Below are positions 37,180 through 44,320 of a stretch of DNA of 64,000 bases, piece by piece (the first letter of the stretch is position 1; each line of letters opens with the position of its first letter). The position numbers and the translations under genes are program-made. Origin of the DNA: Bdellovibrionales bacterium Ga0074137 (lineage in GTDB: Bacteria > Bdellovibrionota > Bdellovibrionia > Bdellovibrionales > JAMPXM01); the NCBI GenBank assembly GCA_001464715.1, contig LNDT01000028.1, positions 1-64,000 on the forward strand, written 5' to 3'. The notes beneath the pieces were generated by a model. The model worked only from the letters and a program-made list of their open reading frames with translations. It ran no database searches and had not been told where the DNA came from.

Positions 37180-37218
37180 ATTTGCAAAAAATAAACAACA
37201 TTATTTGCAATATGCAAA
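37180..37218. promoter_or_regulatory. Repeated TGCAA motif in divergent promoter region
   Basis: ATTTGCAA occurs at 37180-37187 and again at 37203-37210, and TATGCAA follows at 37211-37217. The AT-rich gap of 135 bases lies between the lipoprotein start (37092) and the regulator start (37228). It is a candidate operator for the regulator, unproven. Confidence 0.4.
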
Positions 37219-37227
37219 GATATCGGC

Positions 37228-38046
37228 ATGGTGCCCGAGCAGTCGATATTCTCATTCATAAGCTATTCTGAATACTTACGGTGGTGGATCGCTCTTCGCC
37301 CGAAAGGCGGGCGGGGTGAAATGGCTAAGATGGCTGCCGCTGCTGGAGTCTCTCCGGCGCTGTTCAGCCAAATCATGTCGTCCGATCGGCAATTTACAAC
37401 CGAAGGCGGACTTGCCTTGGCCGAGTATCTAGCACTGGGAGAAAAAGAGACCGACTACTTCTTATTGATGATCGACTTCGAGCGCGCAGGAACAGCGAAA
37501 CTTAAAACCCGGATTCTTTCGCGATTGAAGGATCAGCAAGCGGCGTCTGCGAAAATTTCGAACCGAATAAAGAGGGACGGGGAACTGAGCTCAGAGACAC
37601 GCGCCACGTATTACTCGAGTTGGACCTACACTGCTGTTCGTAATCTTACTGCTGTTAAAGGTTTTCAGTCGGTCGATGCGATTGCAGAACGCTTGGCGCT
37701 TCCGCGTCCGATCATCGCACGTGTGATCGAATTTCTTCTTGAAGCCGGACTCTGCCGAACAGGAGATCAGGGTGGAATCACTTACGGGCCGTCTTGGACT
37801 CATGTCGGTTCCGACTCTCGGCTGGTCAACAAACATCATCAGAACTGGCGTCTTCGCGCACTCACGAGGATGGAAGCCGGTCGTGACGAAGATCTGTTTT
37901 TCACAAGCCCGATGTCACTCTCGCACGAGGTCGCGAAAGAAATTCGAGACATGCTCCCGACGGTCATAGAGGGCGTTCAAAAGCGCGTCGGTCCCAGCGA
38001 ATCCGAGACGGTCCGATGCCTAAATATTGATTGGTTCGACTACTAG
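37228..38046 (+). CDS. TIGR02147-type regulator (copy 2)
   Basis: 272 residues starting at ATG 37228. The N-terminus, SIFSFISYSEYLRWWIALRP, and GEMAKMAAAAGVSPALFSQIM then DRQFTTEGGLALAEYLALGEKE follow the family's HTH pattern. The middle has YYSSWTYTAVRNLTAV and a second HTH-like segment (DAIAERLALPRPIIARVIEFLLEAGL). The end, TVRCLNIDWFDY, matches the family's C-terminal strand and is shorter than in the other two copies. It is divergent from the lipoprotein gene at 35515-37092, an arrangement that suggests local control. Confidence 0.85.
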   Translation: MVPEQSIFSFISYSEYLRWWIALRPKGGRGEMAKMAAAAGVSPALFSQIMSSDRQFTTEGGLALAEYLALGEKETDYFLLMIDFERAGTAKLKTRILSRLKDQQAASAKISNRIKRDGELSSETRATYYSSWTYTAVRNLTAVKGFQSVDAIAERLALPRPIIARVIEFLLEAGLCRTGDQGGITYGPSWTHVGSDSRLVNKHHQNWRLRALTRMEAGRDEDLFFTSPMSLSHEVAKEIRDMLPTVIEGVQKRVGPSESETVRCLNIDWFDY

Positions 38047-38252
38047 CTTTATTGAGTGGTCTTGAGCCTGCGTGCTCGCATGAGGGCGCGCCGCGTCGCA
38101 GAGGAAAGGGAAGGGGGTACCTCGTCGGGAGCGTAAACTATTTCCACACTGAGGCATTTCCAAAATCTTTGCTTGGCGGCCTGTTGACGACACCTCGGGC
38201 GGGTGCCAGAACGACTCGTAATTTCGCGACAGACAGAAAATTTAAGAAAAAA

Positions 38253-38268
38253 ACGAATCGTGATTCGT
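38253..38268. promoter_or_regulatory. 7-2-7 palindrome upstream of the TPR regulator
   Basis: ACGAATC (38253-38259) and GATTCGT (38262-38268) are perfectly complementary around GT, 19 bases before the ATG at 38288. A candidate operator, perhaps for the gene's own product. Confidence 0.5.
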
Positions 38269-38287
38269 CGGAGAGATCTTCCTCCTT

Positions 38288-39412
38288 ATGGCCCAAGTAA
38301 CCGATCCCGCAGAAAATAGTCCGCTTGAAACGGTAATGGAGCTCGCGAAGCTTTATTACGAGCGCTGCGATTTTCTGGTGGCGATCGAAAAGTACAAAGC
38401 CGCTGCAACTCTCGCATTCAATTCTAAAGATTACGAAAAATATTTGAAGTGTCAGAACCATCTACTTCGCATGTATGCCGAACGCGAAGATGGTGAAGCG
38501 ATCAATCAGACCAAAGAAGCACTTCAGGATCTCGTTTTAAAAGAGGGTTTCGAGCTCAACGCAAAAACCTACTATACGCTTGGAATCTGCGCCGCTTACA
38601 AAGGCCAGTTCGATGTCGCTCTTGATTATTTCCAAAAATCTCTGGCGATCGCTCTCGCGAGTGATCAAAAGGCCGACATCTGTTATGCGATCAACGGTCT
38701 GGCAGTGACCTACTACTCTTTGGATCGCTTCAGTGAAGCGCTCAAAGAAATTTACAACCTTCAAGTTTTCTTCCAGGTCATGCAGCTTCGCGACCTCAAG
38801 CTCGCCAGCCAAATGATGAATGGAAATATCCTTCGAAAAATGAAGAAGTACGATCAGGCCCTAGAGATTTTCTGGGACTGCTACGACCTGCTTCGTGAAG
38901 AAAAAAATCTCTACATGTACCTTCAGCTTTTGTATTCGACGGCCGCGACGTACCGCGATTCCGGCGAGACCGACATGGCTCGAATGTACTTTAAGCTCGC
39001 GAAAAAATCGGCGGATCCGCAAAACCTCAAGTACTTGAGTCGCCACATCGACACTCAGTTGGCCGATCTTGGTGTGACGTCGCGTGAAGATTACGATCTT
39101 GTTTTCGACGCGGGTTCGCACTCTGTCTTGGAGCGCAAAAAAGGTCGCGTTGATTTCAAGAACCAGTTCATTCTTTTAGATATGCTTCGCCTCTTTATGC
39201 GCACTCCGGGGCAGGTCTATTCGAAAGAGTTTCTCGTGAAGCAGGTTTGGAAGCAGGACTACGATCCGGCCGTTCACGACAACAAGATTTACGTGACGAT
39301 CAAACGCCTCCGTAAACTTATCGAGCCAGAGTACGAGAAGCCGCGCTACATTTTCCGAGCGAAGAACGGCTACTATTTGAATAAGAATACCAAAGTTTTG
39401 TTGGAGCAGTGA
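38288..39412 (+). CDS. TPR protein with C-terminal OmpR-type winged-helix DNA-binding domain
   Basis: 374 residues. Residues about 15-260 form TPR-like helical repeats (TYYTLGICAAYKGQFDVALDYF and ADICYAINGLAVTYYSLDRF among them). Residues about 275-370 form an OmpR/PhoB-type winged helix: FILLDMLRLFMRTPGQVYSKEFL, VHDNKIYVTIKRLRKLIEPE, and the wing YIFRAKNGYYLN. There is no receiver domain. Repeats on the N-terminal side of a trans-reg C domain resemble SARP/BTAD or AfsR-like architecture in reversed order. The stop overlaps the next gene's leader. No clear ribosome binding site precedes the ATG. Confidence 0.82.
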   Translation: MAQVTDPAENSPLETVMELAKLYYERCDFLVAIEKYKAAATLAFNSKDYEKYLKCQNHLLRMYAEREDGEAINQTKEALQDLVLKEGFELNAKTYYTLGICAAYKGQFDVALDYFQKSLAIALASDQKADICYAINGLAVTYYSLDRFSEALKEIYNLQVFFQVMQLRDLKLASQMMNGNILRKMKKYDQALEIFWDCYDLLREEKNLYMYLQLLYSTAATYRDSGETDMARMYFKLAKKSADPQNLKYLSRHIDTQLADLGVTSREDYDLVFDAGSHSVLERKKGRVDFKNQFILLDMLRLFMRTPGQVYSKEFLVKQVWKQDYDPAVHDNKIYVTIKRLRKLIEPEYEKPRYIFRAKNGYYLNKNTKVLLEQ

Positions 39413-39423
39413 TGGAGGGGAAT

Positions 39424-40116
39424 ATGTTCGTCACAATGATCAAGAAATCCTTAGTAGTGGCCATGGGTCTTGTGGCCGCCCTGAGTGTTTCGGCGGAGGC
39501 CAAGTCCTCGGCTTCGTCTTGTGTGAGTTATTCGGCGCCTTCACCTATTGCTTCGAGCCCATTTTCGGGCCCATTTTCTGGGGCGTCGTCGGGTTCCGGC
39601 ATTTTGTCGGGTGATCCTGTTGGACCGTTTCCTCTTTCGGCCTTGATGCCCTTTCCGTGGGGATCGATTGATGGAATTTGGTCGATGAAGCTTCCCGACG
39701 GCACAAGGATTCACCTCAGTTTCGAAGTTCAGTCGGCCTGCGACGGACGAAAGCTTGTTCAGGTGCTTGGATTTGACCAAAAGTCGTACCGGGTGACTTC
39801 TGAAGGAGTAGGTATTTCCGACGCAGACGCAATGGTCTCAGGGAAAGACACGACAGTCCGCGCTGTTATGTCGTCGTCGACTTCCCAGTACACGGTCTTC
39901 ATTCGACAGTTCCGAATGCCGCCTGGAAAAGCAACAGGTCGAATTTCAACCGTCGTTTCTCTACGCCCATTCAACGGAAGCCAGTCCGATGACCTTCACA
40001 TGGTGGCGCGCCGATCGTCGCCTCTGACGTTGCCTGAGTACATTGATCGACAAAAAGAGATCGAGGCAAAGCGCGACGACGCCATTCGTAAGAAGCTCGA
40101 ATCGCGGGGACGCTGA
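39424..40116 (+). CDS. Secreted protein of unknown function
   Basis: 230 residues with a signal peptide (IKKSLVVAMGLVAALSVSAEA). A Ser/Gly/Pro-rich segment (about 35-65, SPFSGPFSGASSGSG) precedes a beta-rich domain beginning PFPWGSIDGIWSMKLPDGT and ending at a charged helical tail (DRQKEIEAKRDDAIRKKLES). The ATG at 39424 is preceded by GGAGGGG; ATGs at 39412 and 39433 are alternatives. It starts 12 bases after the TPR regulator, so the pair is likely cotranscribed. Confidence 0.7.
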   Translation: MFVTMIKKSLVVAMGLVAALSVSAEAKSSASSCVSYSAPSPIASSPFSGPFSGASSGSGILSGDPVGPFPLSALMPFPWGSIDGIWSMKLPDGTRIHLSFEVQSACDGRKLVQVLGFDQKSYRVTSEGVGISDADAMVSGKDTTVRAVMSSSTSQYTVFIRQFRMPPGKATGRISTVVSLRPFNGSQSDDLHMVARRSSPLTLPEYIDRQKEIEAKRDDAIRKKLESRGR

Positions 40117-40140
40117 TCGAACTGAAGTGGGATAAAAATC

Positions 40141-40163
40141 TCGACCGAGTTTGACTCGGTCGA
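40141..40163 (+). terminator. Hairpin after the secreted protein gene
   Basis: TCGACCGAGT and ACTCGGTCGA form a perfect 10-bp stem with a TTG loop, 25 bases after the stop and 44 bases before tRNA-Val. It has no immediate T-run. Confidence 0.55.
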
Positions 40164-40206
40164 TGAGCCTCGGTATCTATTTGTTCCTCGTTCTTTTGTC
40201 TTTTTC

Positions 40207-40282
40207 AGGGGATTAGCTCAGTTGGTAGAGCGCCACCCTTACAAGGTGGATGTCATCGGTTCGAGTCCGGTATCCCCTACCA
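40207..40282 (+). tRNA. tRNA-Val(TAC)
   Basis: A 76-base tRNA with encoded CCA. The acceptor AGGGGAT (40207-40213) pairs with ATCCCCT (40272-40278); D-arm GCTCAGTTGGTAGAGC; anticodon stem CCACC/GGTGG around CTTACAA (anticodon TAC); T-arm GGTTCGAGTCC. T-rich sequence follows the CCA. Confidence 0.95.
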
Positions 40283-40339
40283 TTTTTCGTCCAGCCGCTT
40301 GATTCGAAGTTTAGCGCCAATCACTGAAGGCTTGTGTTG

Positions 40340-41824
40340 ATGGGCATCTCCTTAAAAAGACTTCCTTGGCAGCGCCGGCTTTCGACCAAAATCTCGGCGG
40401 TTCTCACCCTCGTTTTCGCTCTGAGCATTTTTGGACTCAGTATCGTTGCATCGATAGTCGTTACGCGTGACGCCGAGATACGATCTGCGGCGGATTTTCA
40501 GCGGGCTAAAGCATGGACTCAAAAGGTATTGGCTGTGCCTATTTGGGATTACGACCGAGACCTTGTTTCCGAACTTGCGAATTCGATGATTGTCTCGTCT
40601 CCACCGTTCGTGCGCGAAATTGAAATCTTGGATCGGGATGGAGTGCTGATTGCGACGGCGAACGATGGCTCAAGCATGGAGTCTGGCGATATTGTCGACA
40701 CATTCCCGGCCGTACATCAAGGCGAAGAGATCGGTCGAATCAAGATGCGTGCGCGCCCTTGGGGCCCACTCGATTATCTGAAATCGTTAACAACCGTCAT
40801 TTGGGCGTCAGCGTTTTTCACAAGCCTCGGTGTCGCCTTTTTGTCGGTCGCGATCCTTGATCGGCTTTTGACACAGCCTCTGGTTGAGTTGATTGGAAGT
40901 ATCGAAGCCGTTGAAAGATCAAACTACAAAATTTCTTTAAAACGACCCTACTCGGGTGAGCTTGAGCAGCTGGCAGACTCTTACCGGGCCGCGATTTCTG
41001 GAATTGAGGCACGCGATTTGGCATTGTCGTCGCATGCATCAAGTCTGGAAAGATTGGTTCAGGATCGAACACATGAACGCGACATCGAGAGAATGAAAGC
41101 CGTAAATTCTGCTCGCCTCGCTTCGCTTGGCGAAATTTCGGCGGGTCTTGCCCATGAGGTGAATAATCCCTTGGCGGTCATTCAGGGCACCGTCGACCTG
41201 ATTGAGCATCAGTTGGGTCTTGCTGTAGGTGCTTCGCAGCCGCACGGGGCCTCTCTGGGGCAAGCGGTGGACGGACACTTGAGTACGATCAGTCGGATGG
41301 TGAGCCGAATTGGCAGCATCGTGAAGGGCCTAAAGTATCTCTCCCGCGACGGCAGCGCCGACCCGGATCTCGAGTTTTCGGTGAATTCGATGATATCCGA
41401 AGTTCAAGATTTATGGGCGATTCAAATGAAGTTTAAAAACATCGCGTTTGAAGTCGATACGCCTCCAGAGGACGTTCGAGTTCGCGGTCAGGAAGTTCAG
41501 TTGTCGCAGGTGGTAGTCAACCTCGTGCAAAATGCTGCCGACGCTGTCCGATCCGTGGAGAACCCATCGGTTCGTCTTGTCCTTCGCAACTTGAATGGAG
41601 TTTGCGCCATTTCCGTTTACGACAACGGGCCTGGCGTGGCCGAAGCCCATAGTGAAAAAATTTTCCAGCCGTTTTTTACGACCAAACCGGTCGGTCAAGG
41701 CACGGGTCTTGGTCTTTCGATTGCTCAAGGCATCGTTCAGCAGCATAGCGGCGAGTTGCGCATGCAACGCCTCGGTGACACCACACTTTTTGAAGTGCGG
41801 ATCACAGCCGTTGACCTTAGCTAG
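40340..41824 (+). CDS. Sensor histidine kinase
   Basis: 494 residues. TM1 at about residues 18-42, a periplasmic domain (about 45-145) with VPIWDYDRDLVSELANSMI, and TM2 at about 152-175 with a HAMP-like segment. The kinase core has the H-box SLGEISAGLAHEVNNPLAVI (phosphoacceptor His in AHEVNNP), the N-box VVNLVQNAADAV, the G1 box VYDNGPGV and the G2 box GTGLGLSIAQGIV. No response regulator is adjacent, so it is an orphan here. It starts at ATG 40340 (GAAGG upstream), and its stop is 4 bases from the convergent binding-protein gene. Confidence 0.9.
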   Translation: MGISLKRLPWQRRLSTKISAVLTLVFALSIFGLSIVASIVVTRDAEIRSAADFQRAKAWTQKVLAVPIWDYDRDLVSELANSMIVSSPPFVREIEILDRDGVLIATANDGSSMESGDIVDTFPAVHQGEEIGRIKMRARPWGPLDYLKSLTTVIWASAFFTSLGVAFLSVAILDRLLTQPLVELIGSIEAVERSNYKISLKRPYSGELEQLADSYRAAISGIEARDLALSSHASSLERLVQDRTHERDIERMKAVNSARLASLGEISAGLAHEVNNPLAVIQGTVDLIEHQLGLAVGASQPHGASLGQAVDGHLSTISRMVSRIGSIVKGLKYLSRDGSADPDLEFSVNSMISEVQDLWAIQMKFKNIAFEVDTPPEDVRVRGQEVQLSQVVVNLVQNAADAVRSVENPSVRLVLRNLNGVCAISVYDNGPGVAEAHSEKIFQPFFTTKPVGQGTGLGLSIAQGIVQQHSGELRMQRLGDTTLFEVRITAVDLS

Positions 41825-41828
41825 AAGT

Positions 41829-42686
41829 TTAAGGCTTTGGAGTGGTGGGCTCGATAACGTTGACGTTGAGATATTTGTCGAGAATCGCCTGGTAGCGGCC
41901 GCTGGAACGGATTGTGGCCAAGGCGACATTAAATTGATCTCTGAGAGCTTTGTCTCTAAACGCCACGGTTCTCCAATTGGATTTCATTGAAAACAACCGA
42001 TGAATCACGACCGGATCCTTGGTGTTGAAGGACGAGCGAAACTCACGCTGGTAATAGCGAAATACATTGAGATCTAGAATTATCACATCGATTTTGTCGG
42101 ACCAAAAAAGAAGGTTTTGCTTTCGCTGGTCGGAAATTTCAGTGGCACGTTGGGAGCTGCCGGCGAGTTTTTTATACTCGGGCCCAAGGTATCGACCCGC
42201 TTCACTGAACGAGAGGTATCGGACCTTCTTTAGGTCTGCGACATGCTCAAGGGCAATTTTTTTGCTTTCTTTTGAAATCGCAACGTTGTCATAAATGAGG
42301 ATGGGTTCGGAGAAGTGAAGTGGGCCTTGAGCATCCTCGGACTTAACTCCGACCATCGCATCGGCTTTGCCGCTTTCGATTTCAGTCCAGCCTCTTTTGT
42401 TCGTCGAGTGGATCGACGTCAGCTGACGTCCCATCACTTCAACAACGGCCTGAGTGATTTCGAAATCAAGCCCCATATTCTTTTTCTCGAAAATGTAAGG
42501 TGGCCGATAAACACCAAAGATCATTTTAAGAGGTGGCGACGGTGTTGATGTGGGTTGCGGAGTTGCGTGTGCGGCACGAGAGAGACTCGAGACTAAAATT
42601 GCGAAAATAAGAGCATTCAGGAGAAATCCGCCGAGGTTTCGAACGGAAAAACTCTTCGAGAGCATGCCCGAAAAAATTAAAATCAT
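41829..42686 (-). CDS. Periplasmic solute-binding protein, family 3 (amino acid-type)
   Basis: 285 residues with a signal peptide (LLNALIFAILVSSLSRAAHA). The SBP_bac_3 pattern includes KMIFGVYRPPYIFEKKNMGLDFE, the GWTEIESGKADAMVGV motif, and ending in ATIRSSGRYQAILDKYL. No permease or ATPase gene is adjacent, and it is convergent with the histidine kinase, so a sensory role with the kinase is possible but not shown. An ATG at 42665 is an alternative start; neither has a good ribosome binding site. Confidence 0.82.
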   Translation of the reverse strand: MILIFSGMLSKSFSVRNLGGFLLNALIFAILVSSLSRAAHATPQPTSTPSPPLKMIFGVYRPPYIFEKKNMGLDFEITQAVVEVMGRQLTSIHSTNKRGWTEIESGKADAMVGVKSEDAQGPLHFSEPILIYDNVAISKESKKIALEHVADLKKVRYLSFSEAGRYLGPEYKKLAGSSQRATEISDQRKQNLLFWSDKIDVIILDLNVFRYYQREFRSSFNTKDPVVIHRLFSMKSNWRTVAFRDKALRDQFNVALATIRSSGRYQAILDKYLNVNVIEPTTPKP

Positions 42687-42796
42687 TTAATAATTTAATC
42701 ACGATTCGGTAAGACGGACAAGTTTTGACTTAATGATTAAGGACTCTTGACTTCGTCAGAGCGACGCAAGGACCTTCTCGATTTTCGTAGAGTTTT

Positions 42797-43783
42797 TTAG
42801 TTCATTTCTTTCTTAGTTGCTGGCCGAAGAGTTAATTTAAGGCGTTCGTGAAGTGATTCAATTCGCGTGCGCCGTTGTTCACTCTCGGTGGGAGCGCCTT
42901 CGATCAAGTTCTTTACGTACTGGTGGGCCAAGATGAAATCGACATAGAAACCACCGGGCAATGGAAAGATTGGGGGAATATAGTGGGTGAAAATCTCATG
43001 TATTTTTTCGTTGAGCCATGGGTCGACTTCATTCTCTCGTCCTATAGAGATCATATTTTTATGAACAGTGCTGACGATGACTGACGAGGGCTCACCAGGA
43101 ATTTTTATCCGGAAATCAAAATCGAAAACGACAATCGCGGATTCGGTGCTGAGCCACAGCCCTTCAGAAATTGAACGACTTAAGGAATTCATAAGCACGG
43201 CAAAGCAGTACGTTTGGAGAATTCTATCATCCGCCGCGGAGGACCTAAATCTTACGAGTCTGCCGTCGCGCCCTACCTCGGCTTCGATCCGGACCGTGCC
43301 GGTGATGCGTTGGCGTGAGAAGTCCTCGGGGTAGCCGAGTTCAGAATCTACTCTTTGCTTTAAGGCTTGAAAAAACGGAGTCGAATTCAGGGTAAATTCG
43401 AAATCCATTTCATTTCCATATTGAACGCCGACCGACCAGCCGTGCCCGCCTCCAGTTAGCCGTTGCATAGGGTCGGTCGCGGCCGCACTCGACATATTGG
43501 CCATCGATTGCTTTCGAAATCCGCCGGTCATCAGGTCGCCGCGAGCTTCAGAGCTAAAGCTTTTTTCTTTTGCGGATTCTTGGTTCCGCGAACCGTGCGC
43601 TCTCGACGGTGGCCTCAGCGGTGGGCTCAGTAGTGGCCGCAGTGGCGTGGGCTCACCAAGTTCCAGGAAAACTTCAGAAGCCGATATCGGATTCTGAGGT
43701 GAAGTTTGAGAGAGTAAAAATGGGGCTACCAGAACCACGTGAAATATCGCTGACGTAAGGACAGAAACTAAAATGAGTACCAA
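42797..43783 (-). CDS. TonB-like protein with unusual start
   Basis: 328 residues from a TTG at 43783. One transmembrane helix (about 3-25), a Pro/Ser-rich spacer (PTPLRPLLSPPLRPPS), and a TonB C-terminal-like domain (about 140-205: FFQALKQRVDSELGYPEDFS, GTVRIEAEVGRDGRLVRF). A further C-terminal extension (about 230-328) is not TonB-like. The frame is open upstream to 43879 without any ATG, GTG or other TTG, so the TTG is the only standard start; its ribosome binding site is weak. It probably relies on coupling with the MsrC gene 39 bases upstream. Confidence 0.72.
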   Translation of the reverse strand: MVLILVSVLTSAIFHVVLVAPFLLSQTSPQNPISASEVFLELGEPTPLRPLLSPPLRPPSRAHGSRNQESAKEKSFSSEARGDLMTGGFRKQSMANMSSAAATDPMQRLTGGGHGWSVGVQYGNEMDFEFTLNSTPFFQALKQRVDSELGYPEDFSRQRITGTVRIEAEVGRDGRLVRFRSSAADDRILQTYCFAVLMNSLSRSISEGLWLSTESAIVVFDFDFRIKIPGEPSSVIVSTVHKNMISIGRENEVDPWLNEKIHEIFTHYIPPIFPLPGGFYVDFILAHQYVKNLIEGAPTESEQRRTRIESLHERLKLTLRPATKKEMN

Positions 43784-43821
43784 CGACGACCGCTGTGGCT
43801 TCGTCCAGTTTTCGTGGCGAT

Positions 43822-44316
43822 TCAGATCGTCGTTGGCCAGATCGTTTTCTCCATGAGAAGGGCTACAAGTTTCTTCAGCTCACGTTCGTCGATAGCAGTA
43901 AATCTAGCCGCCAGCGGTGAATCAATGTCCAAAACTCCGATCACACGTTCACCGTTCAAAAGCGGGAACACTATTTCGGACTTTGATCTGGAGTCGCAGG
44001 CAATGTGGTCTGGAAACGCGTGAACGTCGTCGACCCTCATAATTTTTCTTTCGCGAGCCGCAGCACCACAGACCCCGCGTGTGAAAGGTATATCAAGACA
44101 GGCTGGTAGTCCCTGAAACGGGCCAAGCTTCAAATGCCGGGGCCCGATGGAATCACGGACCAAATAAAATCCGCACCAGTTGATATTGGGCAGCTGCGAA
44201 AAAAGAAGCGCACTAAAGTTCGATAAATTCGAAAGCCAGTCGTCGGTCAGCAGGCCCGACAGCTCGAGCCTGAGATTAGAGTAGGTAGGGTCTGAAGGGA
44301 TATCCGACTCTACCAT
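43822..44316 (-). CDS. msrC: Free methionine-R-sulfoxide reductase (GAF domain)
   Basis: A 164-residue GAF-domain enzyme that reduces free methionine-R-sulfoxide. The fRMsr pattern is nearly complete: NWCGFYLV, LKLGPFQGLPACLDIPFTRG, VCGAAARERK, VDDVHAFPDHIACDSRSKSE and VIGVLDIDSP, including the three conserved Cys (PAC, GVCG, IAC). The ATG at 44316 lies 4 bases after the metalloprotease stop; a longer start at 44388 would overlap that gene. Confidence 0.92.
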   Translation of the reverse strand: MVESDIPSDPTYSNLRLELSGLLTDDWLSNLSNFSALLFSQLPNINWCGFYLVRDSIGPRHLKLGPFQGLPACLDIPFTRGVCGAAARERKIMRVDDVHAFPDHIACDSRSKSEIVFPLLNGERVIGVLDIDSPLAARFTAIDERELKKLVALLMEKTIWPTTI

Positions 44317-44320
44317 GTGC

